Shown here: positions 53,593-62,198 of the stretch, piece after piece | How positions within the stretch are numbered: position 1 is the first letter of the stretch | Layout: each line of letters begins with the position of its first letter | Assembly (NCBI RefSeq): GCF_001425485.1 | Contig: NZ_LMQW01000009.1 | Location: 2,560-66,559 of the forward strand | Origin: Aureimonas sp. Leaf427 | Lineage (GTDB): Bacteria > Pseudomonadota > Alphaproteobacteria > Rhizobiales > Rhizobiaceae | Direction of reading: 5' to 3' | Length of the DNA stretch: 64,000 bases | The notes under the pieces: generated by a model | What the model was told of the DNA's origin: nothing | The model's database searches: none | The model's input: the letters and a program-made list of their open reading frames with translations, nothing else | Translations under genes and position numbers: made by a program

Positions 53593-55383
53593 ATGACCGC
53601 TGCGCACACGATTCCGGGCGAGACGCCCGCCATGACGAAGGAGGAGCGCAAGGTCATCTTCGCCTCCTCGCTCGGCACCGTCTTCGAGTGGTACGACTTC
53701 TATCTCTACGGCTCGCTCTCGGCCGTGATCGCCGTGCAGTTCTTCTCCGGCGTGAACCCGACCGCGGCCTTCATCTTCGCGCTCATGGCCTTCGCGGCGG
53801 GCTTTGCCGTCCGTCCCTTCGGCGCGCTCGTCTTCGGACGCCTCGGCGACATGATCGGCCGCAAGTACACGTTCCTCGTCACCATCCTCATCATGGGCCT
53901 GTCGACCTTTATCGTCGGCATCCTGCCCAATTACGAGACCATCGGCATCGCAGCGCCGATCATCCTCATCGTGCTGCGCCTGTTGCAGGGCCTCGCGCTC
54001 GGCGGCGAGTACGGCGGCGCCGCGACCTACGTCGCCGAACATGCGCCGCACGGAAAGCGCGGCGCCTACACGTCCTGGATCCAGACCACGGCGACGCTCG
54101 GCCTCTTCCTGTCGCTACTCATCATCCTGGGCTGCCGCGCGGCCATGTCGGCGGAGGACTTCGCGGCCTGGGGCTGGCGCATTCCCTTCCTCGTCTCGGT
54201 CCTGCTGCTCGGCGTCTCCATCTGGATCCGCCTCATGCTGAACGAGAGCCCGGCTTTCGTGAAGATGAAGTCGGAGGGCAAGACCTCCAAGGCGCCGCTG
54301 ACCGAGAGCTTCGCGCGCTGGGGCAACCTGAAGATCGTGCTCCTCGCCCTTTTCGGCCTCGTCGCCGGCCAGGCCGTCGTCTGGTACACGGGCCAGTTCT
54401 ACGCGCTCTTTTTCTTGACGCAGACGCTGAAGGTCGACGCGCAGCCCGCCAACCTGATGATCGCGGCGGGCCTTCTGATCGCCACGCCCTTCTTCGTGAT
54501 CTTCGGCACGCTGTCGGACCGCATCGGCCGCAAGCCGATCATCATGGCGGGCCTCGCGCTCGCCTGCCTGACCTACTTCCCGATCTTCAAGGCGATCACG
54601 CATTACGCGAACCCCGCCCTGGAGCAGGCCATCGTCAGCGCGCCGGTCGTCGTGACCGCCGATCCCGCCGAGTGCTCCTTCCAGTTCAACCCGGTCGGAA
54701 CGACGAAGTTCACCTCGTCCTGCGACGTGGCGAAGGCCTCGCTCGTAAAGCGCGGCATTCCCTATACCAACGTCGCGGCCCCCGCCGGCACGCCGGCCGT
54801 CGTCTCGATCGGCGCGACGCAGCTCGACTATGCGACGGCCTCCATCGCCCCGCCGCCGGCGCCCGTCGCCGTCGACGCGGTCGCCCCTGCCACTGCTGCG
54901 GCCGCATCGCCGCAGCCGACGCCCGCCCCGGTCGCGGCATCGGGCAGCCACTCGCCCGTCCCGGCGCCGGCCGCAGCAGCCGGCACCTCGCCCTCCGCGG
55001 TCTTCGACAAGGCGCTCGGCGTCGCCATCACCGCCGCCGGCTATCCCGCCAAGGCCGACCCTGCCCAGACCAACACGGTCATGGTCGTCCTCATGCTGAC
55101 CATCCTCGTGATCTACGTCACCATGGTCTACGGGCCGATCGCGGCCATGCTGGTCGAGATGTTCCCGACCCGCATCCGCTACACGTCCATGTCGCTGCCC
55201 TATCACATCGGCAACGGCTGGTTCGGCGGCTTCCTGCCGACCACGTCCTTCGCCATGGTCGCGGCGACCGGCGATATCTACTACGGCCTCTGGTACCCGA
55301 TCGTCATCGCCGCCGTGACCCTCGTCATCGGCATGCTCTTCGTGAAGGAAACCAAGGACGTGGATATCGACGCCGTGGGCTGA
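53593..55383 (+). CDS. MHS-family MFS transporter with a large extracytoplasmic insert
   Basis: The 596-residue protein belongs to the metabolite:H+ symporter family (ShiA/KgtP-like): WYDFYLYGSLSAV near 35-47, the loop 2-3 signature GRLGDMIGRKYTF near 94-106, LGGEYGGAATYVAEHAP near 136, and MVYGPIAAMLVEMFPTRIRYT near 511. Between the repeats, a stretch of roughly residues 335-495 is added: a segment with Cys 20 residues apart (ECSFQF...SSCD), then a Pro/Ala-rich linker (PAAAAAS... PAPAAAAG). The MHS family normally has about 430 residues. The substrate is unknown. A terminator follows. Confidence 0.9.
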   Translation: MTAAHTIPGETPAMTKEERKVIFASSLGTVFEWYDFYLYGSLSAVIAVQFFSGVNPTAAFIFALMAFAAGFAVRPFGALVFGRLGDMIGRKYTFLVTILIMGLSTFIVGILPNYETIGIAAPIILIVLRLLQGLALGGEYGGAATYVAEHAPHGKRGAYTSWIQTTATLGLFLSLLIILGCRAAMSAEDFAAWGWRIPFLVSVLLLGVSIWIRLMLNESPAFVKMKSEGKTSKAPLTESFARWGNLKIVLLALFGLVAGQAVVWYTGQFYALFFLTQTLKVDAQPANLMIAAGLLIATPFFVIFGTLSDRIGRKPIIMAGLALACLTYFPIFKAITHYANPALEQAIVSAPVVVTADPAECSFQFNPVGTTKFTSSCDVAKASLVKRGIPYTNVAAPAGTPAVVSIGATQLDYATASIAPPPAPVAVDAVAPATAAAASPQPTPAPVAASGSHSPVPAPAAAAGTSPSAVFDKALGVAITAAGYPAKADPAQTNTVMVVLMLTILVIYVTMVYGPIAAMLVEMFPTRIRYTSMSLPYHIGNGWFGGFLPTTSFAMVAATGDIYYGLWYPIVIAAVTLVIGMLFVKETKDVDIDAVG

Positions 55384-55462
55384 CAGAGGGAGGGGCGCGG
55401 CGGGGAATGCAGACCCTCCGCGGCCCCGGTGGCCTCTGTCTCGCGCGGCCATGGCCGGATAG

Positions 55463-55490
55463 GAAAGGGAGCCCTCGCGGCTCCCTTTTT
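55463..55490 (+). terminator. Rho-independent terminator after the MHS transporter
   Basis: The stem AAAGGGAGCC/GGCTCCCTTT (10 bp, loop CTCGC) is followed by TT. It sits between the transporter stop and the convergent HEPN gene end at 55494, so it can serve both directions. Confidence 0.85.
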
Positions 55491-55493
55491 CGT

Positions 55494-55850
55494 TCAGGCC
55501 GAGGGGGGATCGATCTCGTTCTTGAAGGCCTGGATACAGGGCTTCAAGCTTAAAGCGAGGCGGCGCGCGGCTTCGAGCGAGGGAAGGGCCCTCTCGGGAT
55601 CGAAATTGTCGTAGTCGTGTGTCGCCCTATGCCGAAATCGCCGGGACTCGTCGACATCCCCGGCAATGTCGGGCGTCAGAATGGCCGGTCGGACATGGCC
55701 CGGCGCGGTCACTGCCCTGGATACCCGTTTGATCAGGTCGATATGGGATTGTCCGCCGGCGGGCGGTTCTTCGCCGAGAATGTCCAGAATGCGCTTCAAC
55801 GCGACTTCGAGCGAGGTGTGGGCGGACTGCATGGCATGCAGAAGCGCCAT
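55494..55850 (-). CDS. HEPN-domain protein (putative HepT-like RNase), start apparently damaged
   Basis: The 118-residue frame MALLHAMQSAHTSLEVALKR onwards has a HEPN fold with the RNase motif R-x4-H-x-Y in RRFRHRATHDYDNFD near 70-84. Reading upstream, the same frame stays open for another 42 codons to 55976 and encodes protein-like sequence (DLDSACRHFRNAACLGDE, AGLAGYRAQ), yet contains no start codon. The ATG at 55977 that overlaps the previous stop is out of frame with this, and a single added base near 55960 would join the two. The internal ATG at 55850 lacks a ribosome-binding site. A frameshift near the start is therefore likely. It pairs with the nucleotidyltransferase upstream. Confidence 0.65.
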   Translation of the reverse strand: MALLHAMQSAHTSLEVALKRILDILGEEPPAGGQSHIDLIKRVSRAVTAPGHVRPAILTPDIAGDVDESRRFRHRATHDYDNFDPERALPSLEAARRLALSLKPCIQAFKNEIDPPSA

Positions 55851-55973
55851 CTGCGCCCGGTAGCCCGCAAGCCCGGCGTCGTCGAAGCCCCCTTCGTCGC
55901 CGAGGCAGGCCGCATTCCGGAAATGACGGCAGGCGGAGTCGAGATCGTCGTCGACCTCGATCCAGCGCGTCCG

Positions 55974-56327
55974 TCATGACAGGCAAAGCCCGCTGCTCAG
56001 GACCTTGTCGACGAAGGCACGCTTGGCCGTTCGCGCGTCGTGGATGTCCAGAGGGATGGCGTAGCGGGCCGCGAGACTTTCCGCGAAGGTCCACGCCTGT
56101 GTCGTGCGATCCACCGGAAAGTCGACGAGGACATCGAGGTCGCTGTCGAACCGCAGGGCCTTGCCGACATAGGAGCCGAAGACGACGAAGCGGCCCCGGT
56201 GCTCCGCCGCATAGGCGCGGAGCTGCCGGACGGCTTCGTCCGCGGCGGACGTTCGCCGCAGTGCTTCGGCCCGCTTGCGTTCGGCGAGCGTCGTGATCGC
56301 CGGCATGGAGGCACCGATGCGTGACAT
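55974..56327 (-). CDS. Minimal nucleotidyltransferase, partner of the HEPN gene
   Basis: The 117-residue protein has the nucleotidyltransferase signature VVFGSYVGKALRFDSDLDVL near residues 49-68 (GS-x-DSD-L-D), typical of MntA-like antitoxins and minimal nucleotidyltransferases. An N-terminal helix precedes it. The start at 56327 has GGCGGAG upstream; MPAITT at 56306 is an alternative. It ends with TGA at 55974-55976, directly abutting the open HEPN frame. The pair resembles HEPN/MNT modules. Confidence 0.85.
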   Translation of the reverse strand: MSRIGASMPAITTLAERKRAEALRRTSAADEAVRQLRAYAAEHRGRFVVFGSYVGKALRFDSDLDVLVDFPVDRTTQAWTFAESLAARYAIPLDIHDARTAKRAFVDKVLSSGLCLS

Positions 56328-56439
56328 GGCTCCGCCTTCAGGTCGTCCGGCAGCGGACGGGGACGGTGATCGTCAAGGTCCGCTGCCGGTGCGTTCTCGA
56401 AACCATAGTAGCCGAGCGCGACGAAAGGTCAGCTTCTTT

Positions 56440-57555
56440 TCAAGCCCCCAGACGCCTCGCGAAAGCGGCCGCGATCGCGTCGCCCATCTGGCCGGTTCCG
56501 ACCTTCGTCGCGCCGGGCGCCATGATGTCGGGGGTTCTCGTGCCGGCTTCCAGCGTTTCGGCGATGGCGGCTTCCAGCGCGTCGGCCTCGCGGGTCCGGG
56601 CGAAGGAATAGCGCAGGCACATGGCGAAGGAGGCGATCATGGCGATCGGGTTGGCGACACCCTTGCCCGCGATGTCGGGCGCCGAGCCGTGGACGGGTTC
56701 GTAGAGCGCGCGGCGCTTGCCCGTCGCTTCATCCTCGGCACCGAGCGAGGCGGAGGGCAGCATGCCGAGCGAGCCGGTCAGCATGGCCGCGATGTCGGAG
56801 AGCATGTCGCCGAAGAGATTGTCCGTCAGGATCACGTCGAACTGCTTGGGCGCGCGCACTAGCTGCATGCCGCCGGCATCGGCCAGCATGTGGTCGAGCG
56901 CGACGTCCGGATATTCCTCGGCGCCCACGCGGGTGACGACCTCGTTCCAGAGGACGCCCGACTTCATGACGTTGCGCTTCTCCATCGAGGTGACTCTGTT
57001 TCGCCGCGTGCGGGCCAGCTCGAAGGCGGCCCTGGCGATGCGCTCGATCTCGTAGGTATCGTAGACCTGCGTGTCGATGCCCCGCTTCTGCCCGTTGCCG
57101 AGATCGAGGATCTCCTTCGGCGAGCCGAAATAGACGCCGCCCGTCAGCTCGCGCAGGATCAGGATGTCGAGGCCCTCGACGAGTTCGGGCTTCAGCGAGG
57201 AGGCCTGCGACAGGGCGGGGTAGCAGATGGCCGGGCGCAGATTGGCGAAGAGCTCGAGATCCTTGCGCAGGCGCAGGAGCCCCGCCTCCGGGCGCTTCTC
57301 GTAGGGCACCGTATCCCATTTCGGGCCGCCGACCGCGCCGAAGAGCACCGCGTCCGCGGCGAGCGCCAGCGCCATGTCGGCGTCCGACACCGCCTCGCCA
57401 TGCACATCGTAGGCGGAGCCGCCGACGAGGCCGTCCTCGGTCTCGAAGGAAAGGTCGGTCTCGGCGCCGATGACGGCGACGATCTTGCGGACCTCGTCCA
57501 TGGCTTCCGGTCCGATGCCGTCGCCGGGAAGGAGGAGGAGCTTGGCGGTGGTCAT
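56440..57555 (-). CDS. leuB: 3-isopropylmalate dehydrogenase
   Basis: LeuB oxidises 3-isopropylmalate with NAD+ in leucine biosynthesis. The 371-residue protein has the standard start [14 protein letters not shown] near residue 5, [17 protein letters not shown] near 75, [13 protein letters not shown] near 140, the metal-site region [16 protein letters not shown] near 246 and [18 protein letters not shown] near 288. All catalytic elements look intact. It starts at 57555 and is not next to leuC or leuD here (leuD lies 22 kb away in opposite orientation). Confidence 0.96.
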   Translation of the reverse strand: MTTAKLLLLPGDGIGPEAMDEVRKIVAVIGAETDLSFETEDGLVGGSAYDVHGEAVSDADMALALAADAVLFGAVGGPKWDTVPYEKRPEAGLLRLRKDLELFANLRPAICYPALSQASSLKPELVEGLDILILRELTGGVYFGSPKEILDLGNGQKRGIDTQVYDTYEIERIARAAFELARTRRNRVTSMEKRNVMKSGVLWNEVVTRVGAEEYPDVALDHMLADAGGMQLVRAPKQFDVILTDNLFGDMLSDIAAMLTGSLGMLPSASLGAEDEATGKRRALYEPVHGSAPDIAGKGVANPIAMIASFAMCLRYSFARTREADALEAAIAETLEAGTRTPDIMAPGATKVGTGQMGDAIAAAFARRLGA

Positions 57556-57838
57556 GGCGGGTCTCCGACGAAAGGTTTCCCGCCGCTTAAAGCCGGGCGC
57601 GGCCGGCGGGGCAAGTCCGCCCGGACGCGCCCCCGACCGTTGCGCCGTTAACACATTCATATCAAAGGCGAAGCGGTCCACGGAATGCCGCGGTTCCGAC
57701 ACATTCCGGAAAGGTCTCCTTAACCCTCCGGGCGCGATATCCTTCCCCAACACGTGACGGCGCTTCGACGGCGAACCCGGTGATCTTCCCCTTGGAAGGC
57801 TGCCGGGCGGGCCACCGCGTCGTCCATCCGGAGGACCG

Positions 57839-58786
57839 ATGCCGATGCCCGCACAAGCTTTCGCCGACACAGCAGCGCCAGGAAACATCGCCTGGAGCCT
57901 CGTTATCGTCGCCGCCTTCGTCGGGGTTCGCTTTGCGGCGACGCGCTATTGGCACCCTTCCGGCGACCGGGTGGAGGTGCGCCAGAGGCGCTTTGCATTG
58001 CGCGCCTCCACCAACGCCATTCTCGCGGTCTGCCTTCTCGGCGTCTGGCTGTCCGAGATCCAGAACCTCGTCTTCTCGCTCGCCGCGGTCATGGTGGCGC
58101 TGGTCGTGGCGACGAAGGAGCTGCTCATGTGTGCCGCCGGCGCCCTGCTGCGGGTCGGCGGCAGCCTGTTCAAGGTGGGCGACCGGGTGGATGTCGCGGG
58201 CTTCTGCGGCGAGGTGATCGACCACGGCCTCCTCTCGACGACGCTGATGGAACTGCCGCACGTGGCGCAAGGGCCGGGCGGCACGGGCCGGCGGGTGACG
58301 ATTCCCAACAGCCTGCTTCTCGCCGGCCCCGTGCGCATCGCCGCCCAGCCGCGCCAGTTCGCGCCGCACCGCTTCACGATCACGCTGGAGAACCCGGTTC
58401 CGCCGGCCTTCGCGCTCTCGCGGCTGGAGGCGGTCGCCGAGGACGTCCTGGCCGACGACATGGACCGGGCGACGCGCTTTCATCGTCTCAGCGCCGCCAA
58501 GGTCGGCGTCGAGACGGCGGGACCGGGCAGCGAGGTGCACATCTCCACCAGCGACATCGGCAAGATGCAGTTCCACGTCATGCTCTATTGCCTGGCGAGC
58601 GAGGCGGCCGAGCGCCAGAATCTGGTGACGGCGCGCTTCCTCGGCGAGATCCTCTCGGCGAACGACCGGAGCGGGATCGACGCCGCGCGGCCCGAGCCGA
58701 CCGTCCGATCCAAGGTCGCCGATGCCTGGAGCGATCTCGCACGCGAGCTGCGCGATCCGCGCGGCCGGGCGTCCAACGCCGCCTGA
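57839..58786 (+). CDS. MscS-family mechanosensitive channel-like protein
   Basis: The 315-residue protein has an N-terminal hydrophobic helix near 18-34, a second near 56-72, and the pore helix region [19 protein letters not shown] followed by the MscS beta domain ([21 protein letters not shown] near 118-138, [13 protein letters not shown] near 158). It is smaller in membrane part than E. coli MscS family members with three helices but shows the conserved IPN-x-x-L pattern. It is expected to open under membrane tension. It is alone in its orientation and the start has only a weak ribosome-binding site (CGGAGG). Confidence 0.85.
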   Translation: MPMPAQAFADTAAPGNIAWSLVIVAAFVGVRFAATRYWHPSGDRVEVRQRRFALRASTNAILAVCLLGVWLSEIQNLVFSLAAVMVALVVATKELLMCAAGALLRVGGSLFKVGDRVDVAGFCGEVIDHGLLSTTLMELPHVAQGPGGTGRRVTIPNSLLLAGPVRIAAQPRQFAPHRFTITLENPVPPAFALSRLEAVAEDVLADDMDRATRFHRLSAAKVGVETAGPGSEVHISTSDIGKMQFHVMLYCLASEAAERQNLVTARFLGEILSANDRSGIDAARPEPTVRSKVADAWSDLARELRDPRGRASNAA

Positions 58787-59055
58787 TCCTTCCGCGCCCG
58801 CCCCGCACCTTCCCCGTCTTTCCAGCCTTCCTCGTCCGGAGACCCGACCCGATGACCCCGCTTCGCACCTCGCCCGCCATCCGTCCCGGCGCCTGCAGGG
58901 CCGAGACCCTCTCCTTCGCCCAGCCCGAGCGCGTGGCCGGCCGCGACACGTTCGGCCGCCGCACCGGCGCCCGTCTGCCTGGCCTCCGGTAGCGGCGGGC
59001 CGATCGGCTGGAAAGCCGGGTGGGGCGTCACCATATCGAAGGTCACGATCCCTTC

Positions 59056-60084
59056 ATGGTGACGGTCATGCTTCCCTATTCCGTGCTCGATCTCTCGCCC
59101 ATTCCGGCCGGCTCCACCGCGGCGGATGCGCTGGCGAACAGTCTCGATCTCGCGCGCCATGCCGAGGCGCTCGGCTACAACCGCTTCTGGCTGGCCGAGC
59201 ATCACAACATGACCGGCATCGCCAGCGCCGCGACGGCCGTCGTGATCGGCCATGTCGCGGCGGGAACCACGACGATCCGCGTCGGGGCCGGCGGCATCAT
59301 GCTGCCCAACCATGCCCCGCTCGTCGTGGCGGAGGCCTTCGGCACGTTGGCGACGCTCTTTCCCGGCCGCATCGATCTCGGCCTCGGCCGGGCGCCCGGC
59401 ACCGACATGGAGACGGCGCGGGCGCTCCGGCGCAATCTGTCGGGCGGCGACAACTTCCCGCAGGACGTCCTGGAGCTCATCGCCTATTTCGCGGACGACA
59501 AGGGCCTGCGCGTGCGCGCCGTGCCGGGCGTCGGAACGAAGGTGCCGGTCTGGGTCCTCGGCTCCAGCCTCTACGGCGCCCAGCTCGCGGCCCATTTCGG
59601 CCTGCCCTATGCCTTCGCCTCGCATTTCGCGCCGGCCGCGCTCGACGAGGCCGTGGAGGTCTATCGCCAGACCTTCCGCCCGTCCGAGCATCTGGAGCGG
59701 CCCTATTTCATGCTGGCGGCCAATGTCTTCGCGGGGGAGACGGACGAGGAGGGCCGGCGCCTGCGCTCCTCCATGGAGCAGGCCTTCGCCAATCTGCGCA
59801 CCGGACAGCCGGGACCTCTGCCGCGGCCGGTGGACGACATCGACGCCGTGCTCGAGCCGATGATCAAGGCGAGCGTGTCCCAGGCGCTCAGCATCTCGGC
59901 GACGGGCTCGCCGGCGACGGTGGAGCGGGAGCTGGAGCGGCTCGTCGCCCGCTACCGGCCGGACGAGATGATCCTGACCGGCCAGATCCACGACCATGCC
60001 GCCCGCAAGCGCTCCTTCGGGATCGCGGCCGAGGCGATGCGCGCGATCGGGACGCGGGCGGACATGGCGACCGCCGCCGAATAG
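59056..60084 (+). CDS. Luciferase-like flavin-dependent oxidoreductase
   Basis: The 342-residue protein is a LLM-class oxidoreductase (MsnO8 branch): [13 protein letters not shown] near 9-21, [20 protein letters not shown] near 48-67, [22 protein letters not shown] and [19 protein letters not shown] near 116-134. It uses reduced flavin with oxygen or an equivalent; the substrate is unknown. ATG 59056 is chosen, with MLPYS at 59068 as an alternative. It is convergent with the MFS exporter, stop codons lying one base apart. Confidence 0.9.
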   Translation: MVTVMLPYSVLDLSPIPAGSTAADALANSLDLARHAEALGYNRFWLAEHHNMTGIASAATAVVIGHVAAGTTTIRVGAGGIMLPNHAPLVVAEAFGTLATLFPGRIDLGLGRAPGTDMETARALRRNLSGGDNFPQDVLELIAYFADDKGLRVRAVPGVGTKVPVWVLGSSLYGAQLAAHFGLPYAFASHFAPAALDEAVEVYRQTFRPSEHLERPYFMLAANVFAGETDEEGRRLRSSMEQAFANLRTGQPGPLPRPVDDIDAVLEPMIKASVSQALSISATGSPATVERELERLVARYRPDEMILTGQIHDHAARKRSFGIAAEAMRAIGTRADMATAAE

Positions 60085-60085
60085 C

Positions 60086-61402
60086 TCACGTCTCCGGCGC
60101 CTCGAGGTCCGGCTCGGCCTTGAGGCCCTCGCGCGCCGCCAGCCGGCGATGGACGAAGAAGCCGGCGATCGCGACGAGGGCGAGCGCCGGCACGACGATG
60201 CGCACGGCCGCGACGGGATTGGGAAGCGCGGCCGAGGCGAGGCCGCCGAGAAGCCCGAGGCTCATCTGGATGAAGCCGAGAGCGGCGGAGGCCGCGCCCG
60301 CGATGGTCGGGAAGGGCGCGAGCGCCGCCGTCGTCATGGCGGGGATCACGAGGGCGATGCCGAAGGCGTAGACGCCGATCGGGGCCATGATCGACAGATA
60401 GGTCGGGGGCACGAGAAGCGTCGAGAGGACGAGCGCGACGCTTGCCGCCGCCATCAGCACGAGGCCCGGCCCGACCAGCCGCTGGGCGGGCCTTCGCCGC
60501 ATCAGAAGCCGCAGCGCCAGCGAGCCGGCCAGGAACATGCCGGACTGGCCGAGCATTCCGAGTCCGAACTCGGCCGGCGACAGGCCGGCGCGACCGATCA
60601 GCACGAAGGGCAGGATGGTCGCCAGAGTATAGAGCGTGCCGACCGATCCGCCGAGCGTCAGGGCGCTGGCGACGAAGACGGGATGGCCGAGAATGCGCCG
60701 GTAGGAGCGGAGAAGCCTGGCGGGCCGGATCAGCGCCGGGTCGGGATGGGCGGTTTCCTTCATCACCAGAAGCGCCACCGCGATGATGCCGAGGCCGAAC
60801 AGGACCATGACCACGAAGATCGCGTGCCAGCCGGACAGATGGAGCGCGAGGCCGCCGATCGTCGGCGACAGAGCGGGGCCGATGGCGAGGATGATGCTGA
60901 TTGTCGTCATGATCCGCGCCGAGCGCTCGCCCGTGAACTGGTCGCGAACGATGGCGCGGGCCGTCGCGATGCCGACGGAGGCGCCGATGCCCTGGATCAG
61001 CCGCGCGGCGAGAAGCCAGCCGATCGTCGGCGCGACGACGGCGATCAGCGAACCCGCCAGATAGAGCAGCATGAAGAGGACGGTGATGCGCCGCCGGCCG
61101 AACGCATCGGAAAGCGGCCCGCAGACGAGCTGCGTCGCCGCGAAGCCGCCGAAATAGAGCGAGAGCGTCAGCTTCACCGTCGCCTCGCTCGTGGCGAAGG
61201 CCTCGACGAGGGTCGGCATGGCCGGCGTGTAGAGCGCCATGGAAACCGGGCCGATCGCGACGAGCAGGCCGCCGACGAGGCTGGTGCGCCGTTCCGACAT
61301 GCGCTGCGGTTCGTCCGCGGTGCGGCTCGGCGGGGCGGCGGAGCCGGCTGGCGGACCGGACGAGCCGGACCGGCCGATCCCTTGGGGGGCGGATCTGTCC
61401 AT
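60086..61402 (-). CDS. Bcr/CflA-family multidrug exporter
   Basis: The 438-residue MFS protein has twelve helices from about residue 42 and the Bcr/CflA hallmarks: YTPAMPTLVEAFATSEATVK near 59, the loop 2-3 motif CGPLSDAFGRRRI near 95 and GASVGIATARAIVRDQF near 140. The family exports bicyclomycin, chloramphenicol or similar compounds. It is preceded by the marR gene by 85 bases on the same strand, suggesting an operon repressed by MarR. The first 34 residues (start at 61402) are proline/serine-rich; a start at ATG 61300 (MSERRT) is possible. Confidence 0.88.
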   Translation of the reverse strand: MDRSAPQGIGRSGSSGPPAGSAAPPSRTADEPQRMSERRTSLVGGLLVAIGPVSMALYTPAMPTLVEAFATSEATVKLTLSLYFGGFAATQLVCGPLSDAFGRRRITVLFMLLYLAGSLIAVVAPTIGWLLAARLIQGIGASVGIATARAIVRDQFTGERSARIMTTISIILAIGPALSPTIGGLALHLSGWHAIFVVMVLFGLGIIAVALLVMKETAHPDPALIRPARLLRSYRRILGHPVFVASALTLGGSVGTLYTLATILPFVLIGRAGLSPAEFGLGMLGQSGMFLAGSLALRLLMRRRPAQRLVGPGLVLMAAASVALVLSTLLVPPTYLSIMAPIGVYAFGIALVIPAMTTAALAPFPTIAGAASAALGFIQMSLGLLGGLASAALPNPVAAVRIVVPALALVAIAGFFVHRRLAAREGLKAEPDLEAPET

Positions 61403-61487
61403 CGCCGCTGCGGTGCGCCTCGGGCGGCGCCGCGTCAAGCGATCGGCGCGGGGAACCACGCCGGATCGACGAGAGCCGGGATGCCGG

Positions 61488-61985
61488 TCAGGCGGTGAAG
61501 GGCTTCGCCGCGCCCGCGCGGCCGCGCTTCTCGTTGGCGATCGCATGGTCCATGCCGAAATTGGCGCGCATGGCGATGAGGCCGGCTTCCATGGTCTGCA
61601 CCTGATCGGGCGAGAGGCCGCGCGTCGCATGGCTGTAGACGTTGAGGGCGATCGGGCGGACCTCGTCGAACAGCTTGTCGACCTTCTCGGTCGGGCGGAT
61701 CACCTTTGCGCGGCGGTCCGTCGGGTCCGGCATGCGGGTCACGAGGCCCTGCATTTCCAGCCGGTCGATATAGGCCGAAAGCGTCATCGGCTCGACGCCC
61801 ATGAGGTCGGCCAGAACGGCCTGGCGCGAGCCGTCATAGGTCGCGACATGGGCTAGAACGCGGATTTCGCCAGGTGTCAGCTCCAGGCCACCCGCCTCGA
61901 CCGCTTTCTCGAAGGACTGACGGAAAAGACGCGACACGTCCGTCAGGAGAAAGCCGAGGGAGCTTCCGGGCATCAACTGGCTCAT
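61488..61985 (-). CDS. MarR-family transcriptional regulator
   Basis: The 165-residue protein has the winged helix-turn-helix of MarR: LTPGEIRVLAHVATYDGSRQ near 36-55, QAVLADLMGVEPMTLSAYIDRLEMQGLV near 55-82 with recognition helix, and the wing TRMPDPTDRRAKVI near 83-96. It likely represses the following exporter gene and itself. A palindrome 38 bases upstream is the candidate operator. The MSQLMPGSSLGF start fits the family. Confidence 0.9.
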   Translation of the reverse strand: MSQLMPGSSLGFLLTDVSRLFRQSFEKAVEAGGLELTPGEIRVLAHVATYDGSRQAVLADLMGVEPMTLSAYIDRLEMQGLVTRMPDPTDRRAKVIRPTEKVDKLFDEVRPIALNVYSHATRGLSPDQVQTMEAGLIAMRANFGMDHAIANEKRGRAGAAKPFTA

Positions 61986-62022
61986 CGCAGTCGCTTTCCC
62001 AAATGGGGGTTGCAGCACGGAA

Positions 62023-62037
62023 TGACTTGTGAAGTCA
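62023..62037. promoter_or_regulatory. Candidate MarR operator
   Basis: TGACTT-GTG-AAGTCA is a perfect 6-bp-arm inverted repeat with a 3-base spacer, 38-52 bases upstream of the marR start. MarR proteins bind palindromes of this size, so autoregulation and control of the exporter are likely. Confidence 0.55.
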
Positions 62038-62136
62038 CGCCGTCTTGGTGTTCCCTCAAAGCCCATCGCACACGGCGATTCGCCCCTCAGAAACGGCTCA
62101 CTTGGCCAATCGCTCATGGAGCAACTCGCCTTTTCA

Positions 62137-62151
62137 CGACACTTCGTGTCG
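62137..62151. repeat. Small perfect hairpin before the M3 peptidase gene
   Basis: CGACAC-TTC-GTGTCG is a 6-bp perfect inverted repeat 48 bases upstream of the peptidase start. It could be an operator or part of the leader. No T-run follows. Confidence 0.4.
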
Positions 62152-62198
62152 CAGATGCTCAGTAGCTGTAATTAACTCCATTCCAGACGAAAAGAAAC

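Noticed and set aside
58852-58992. A 46-codon plus-strand frame between mscS and the luciferase-like gene
   Set aside because: No good ribosome-binding site, arginine-rich composition, no recognised motif.
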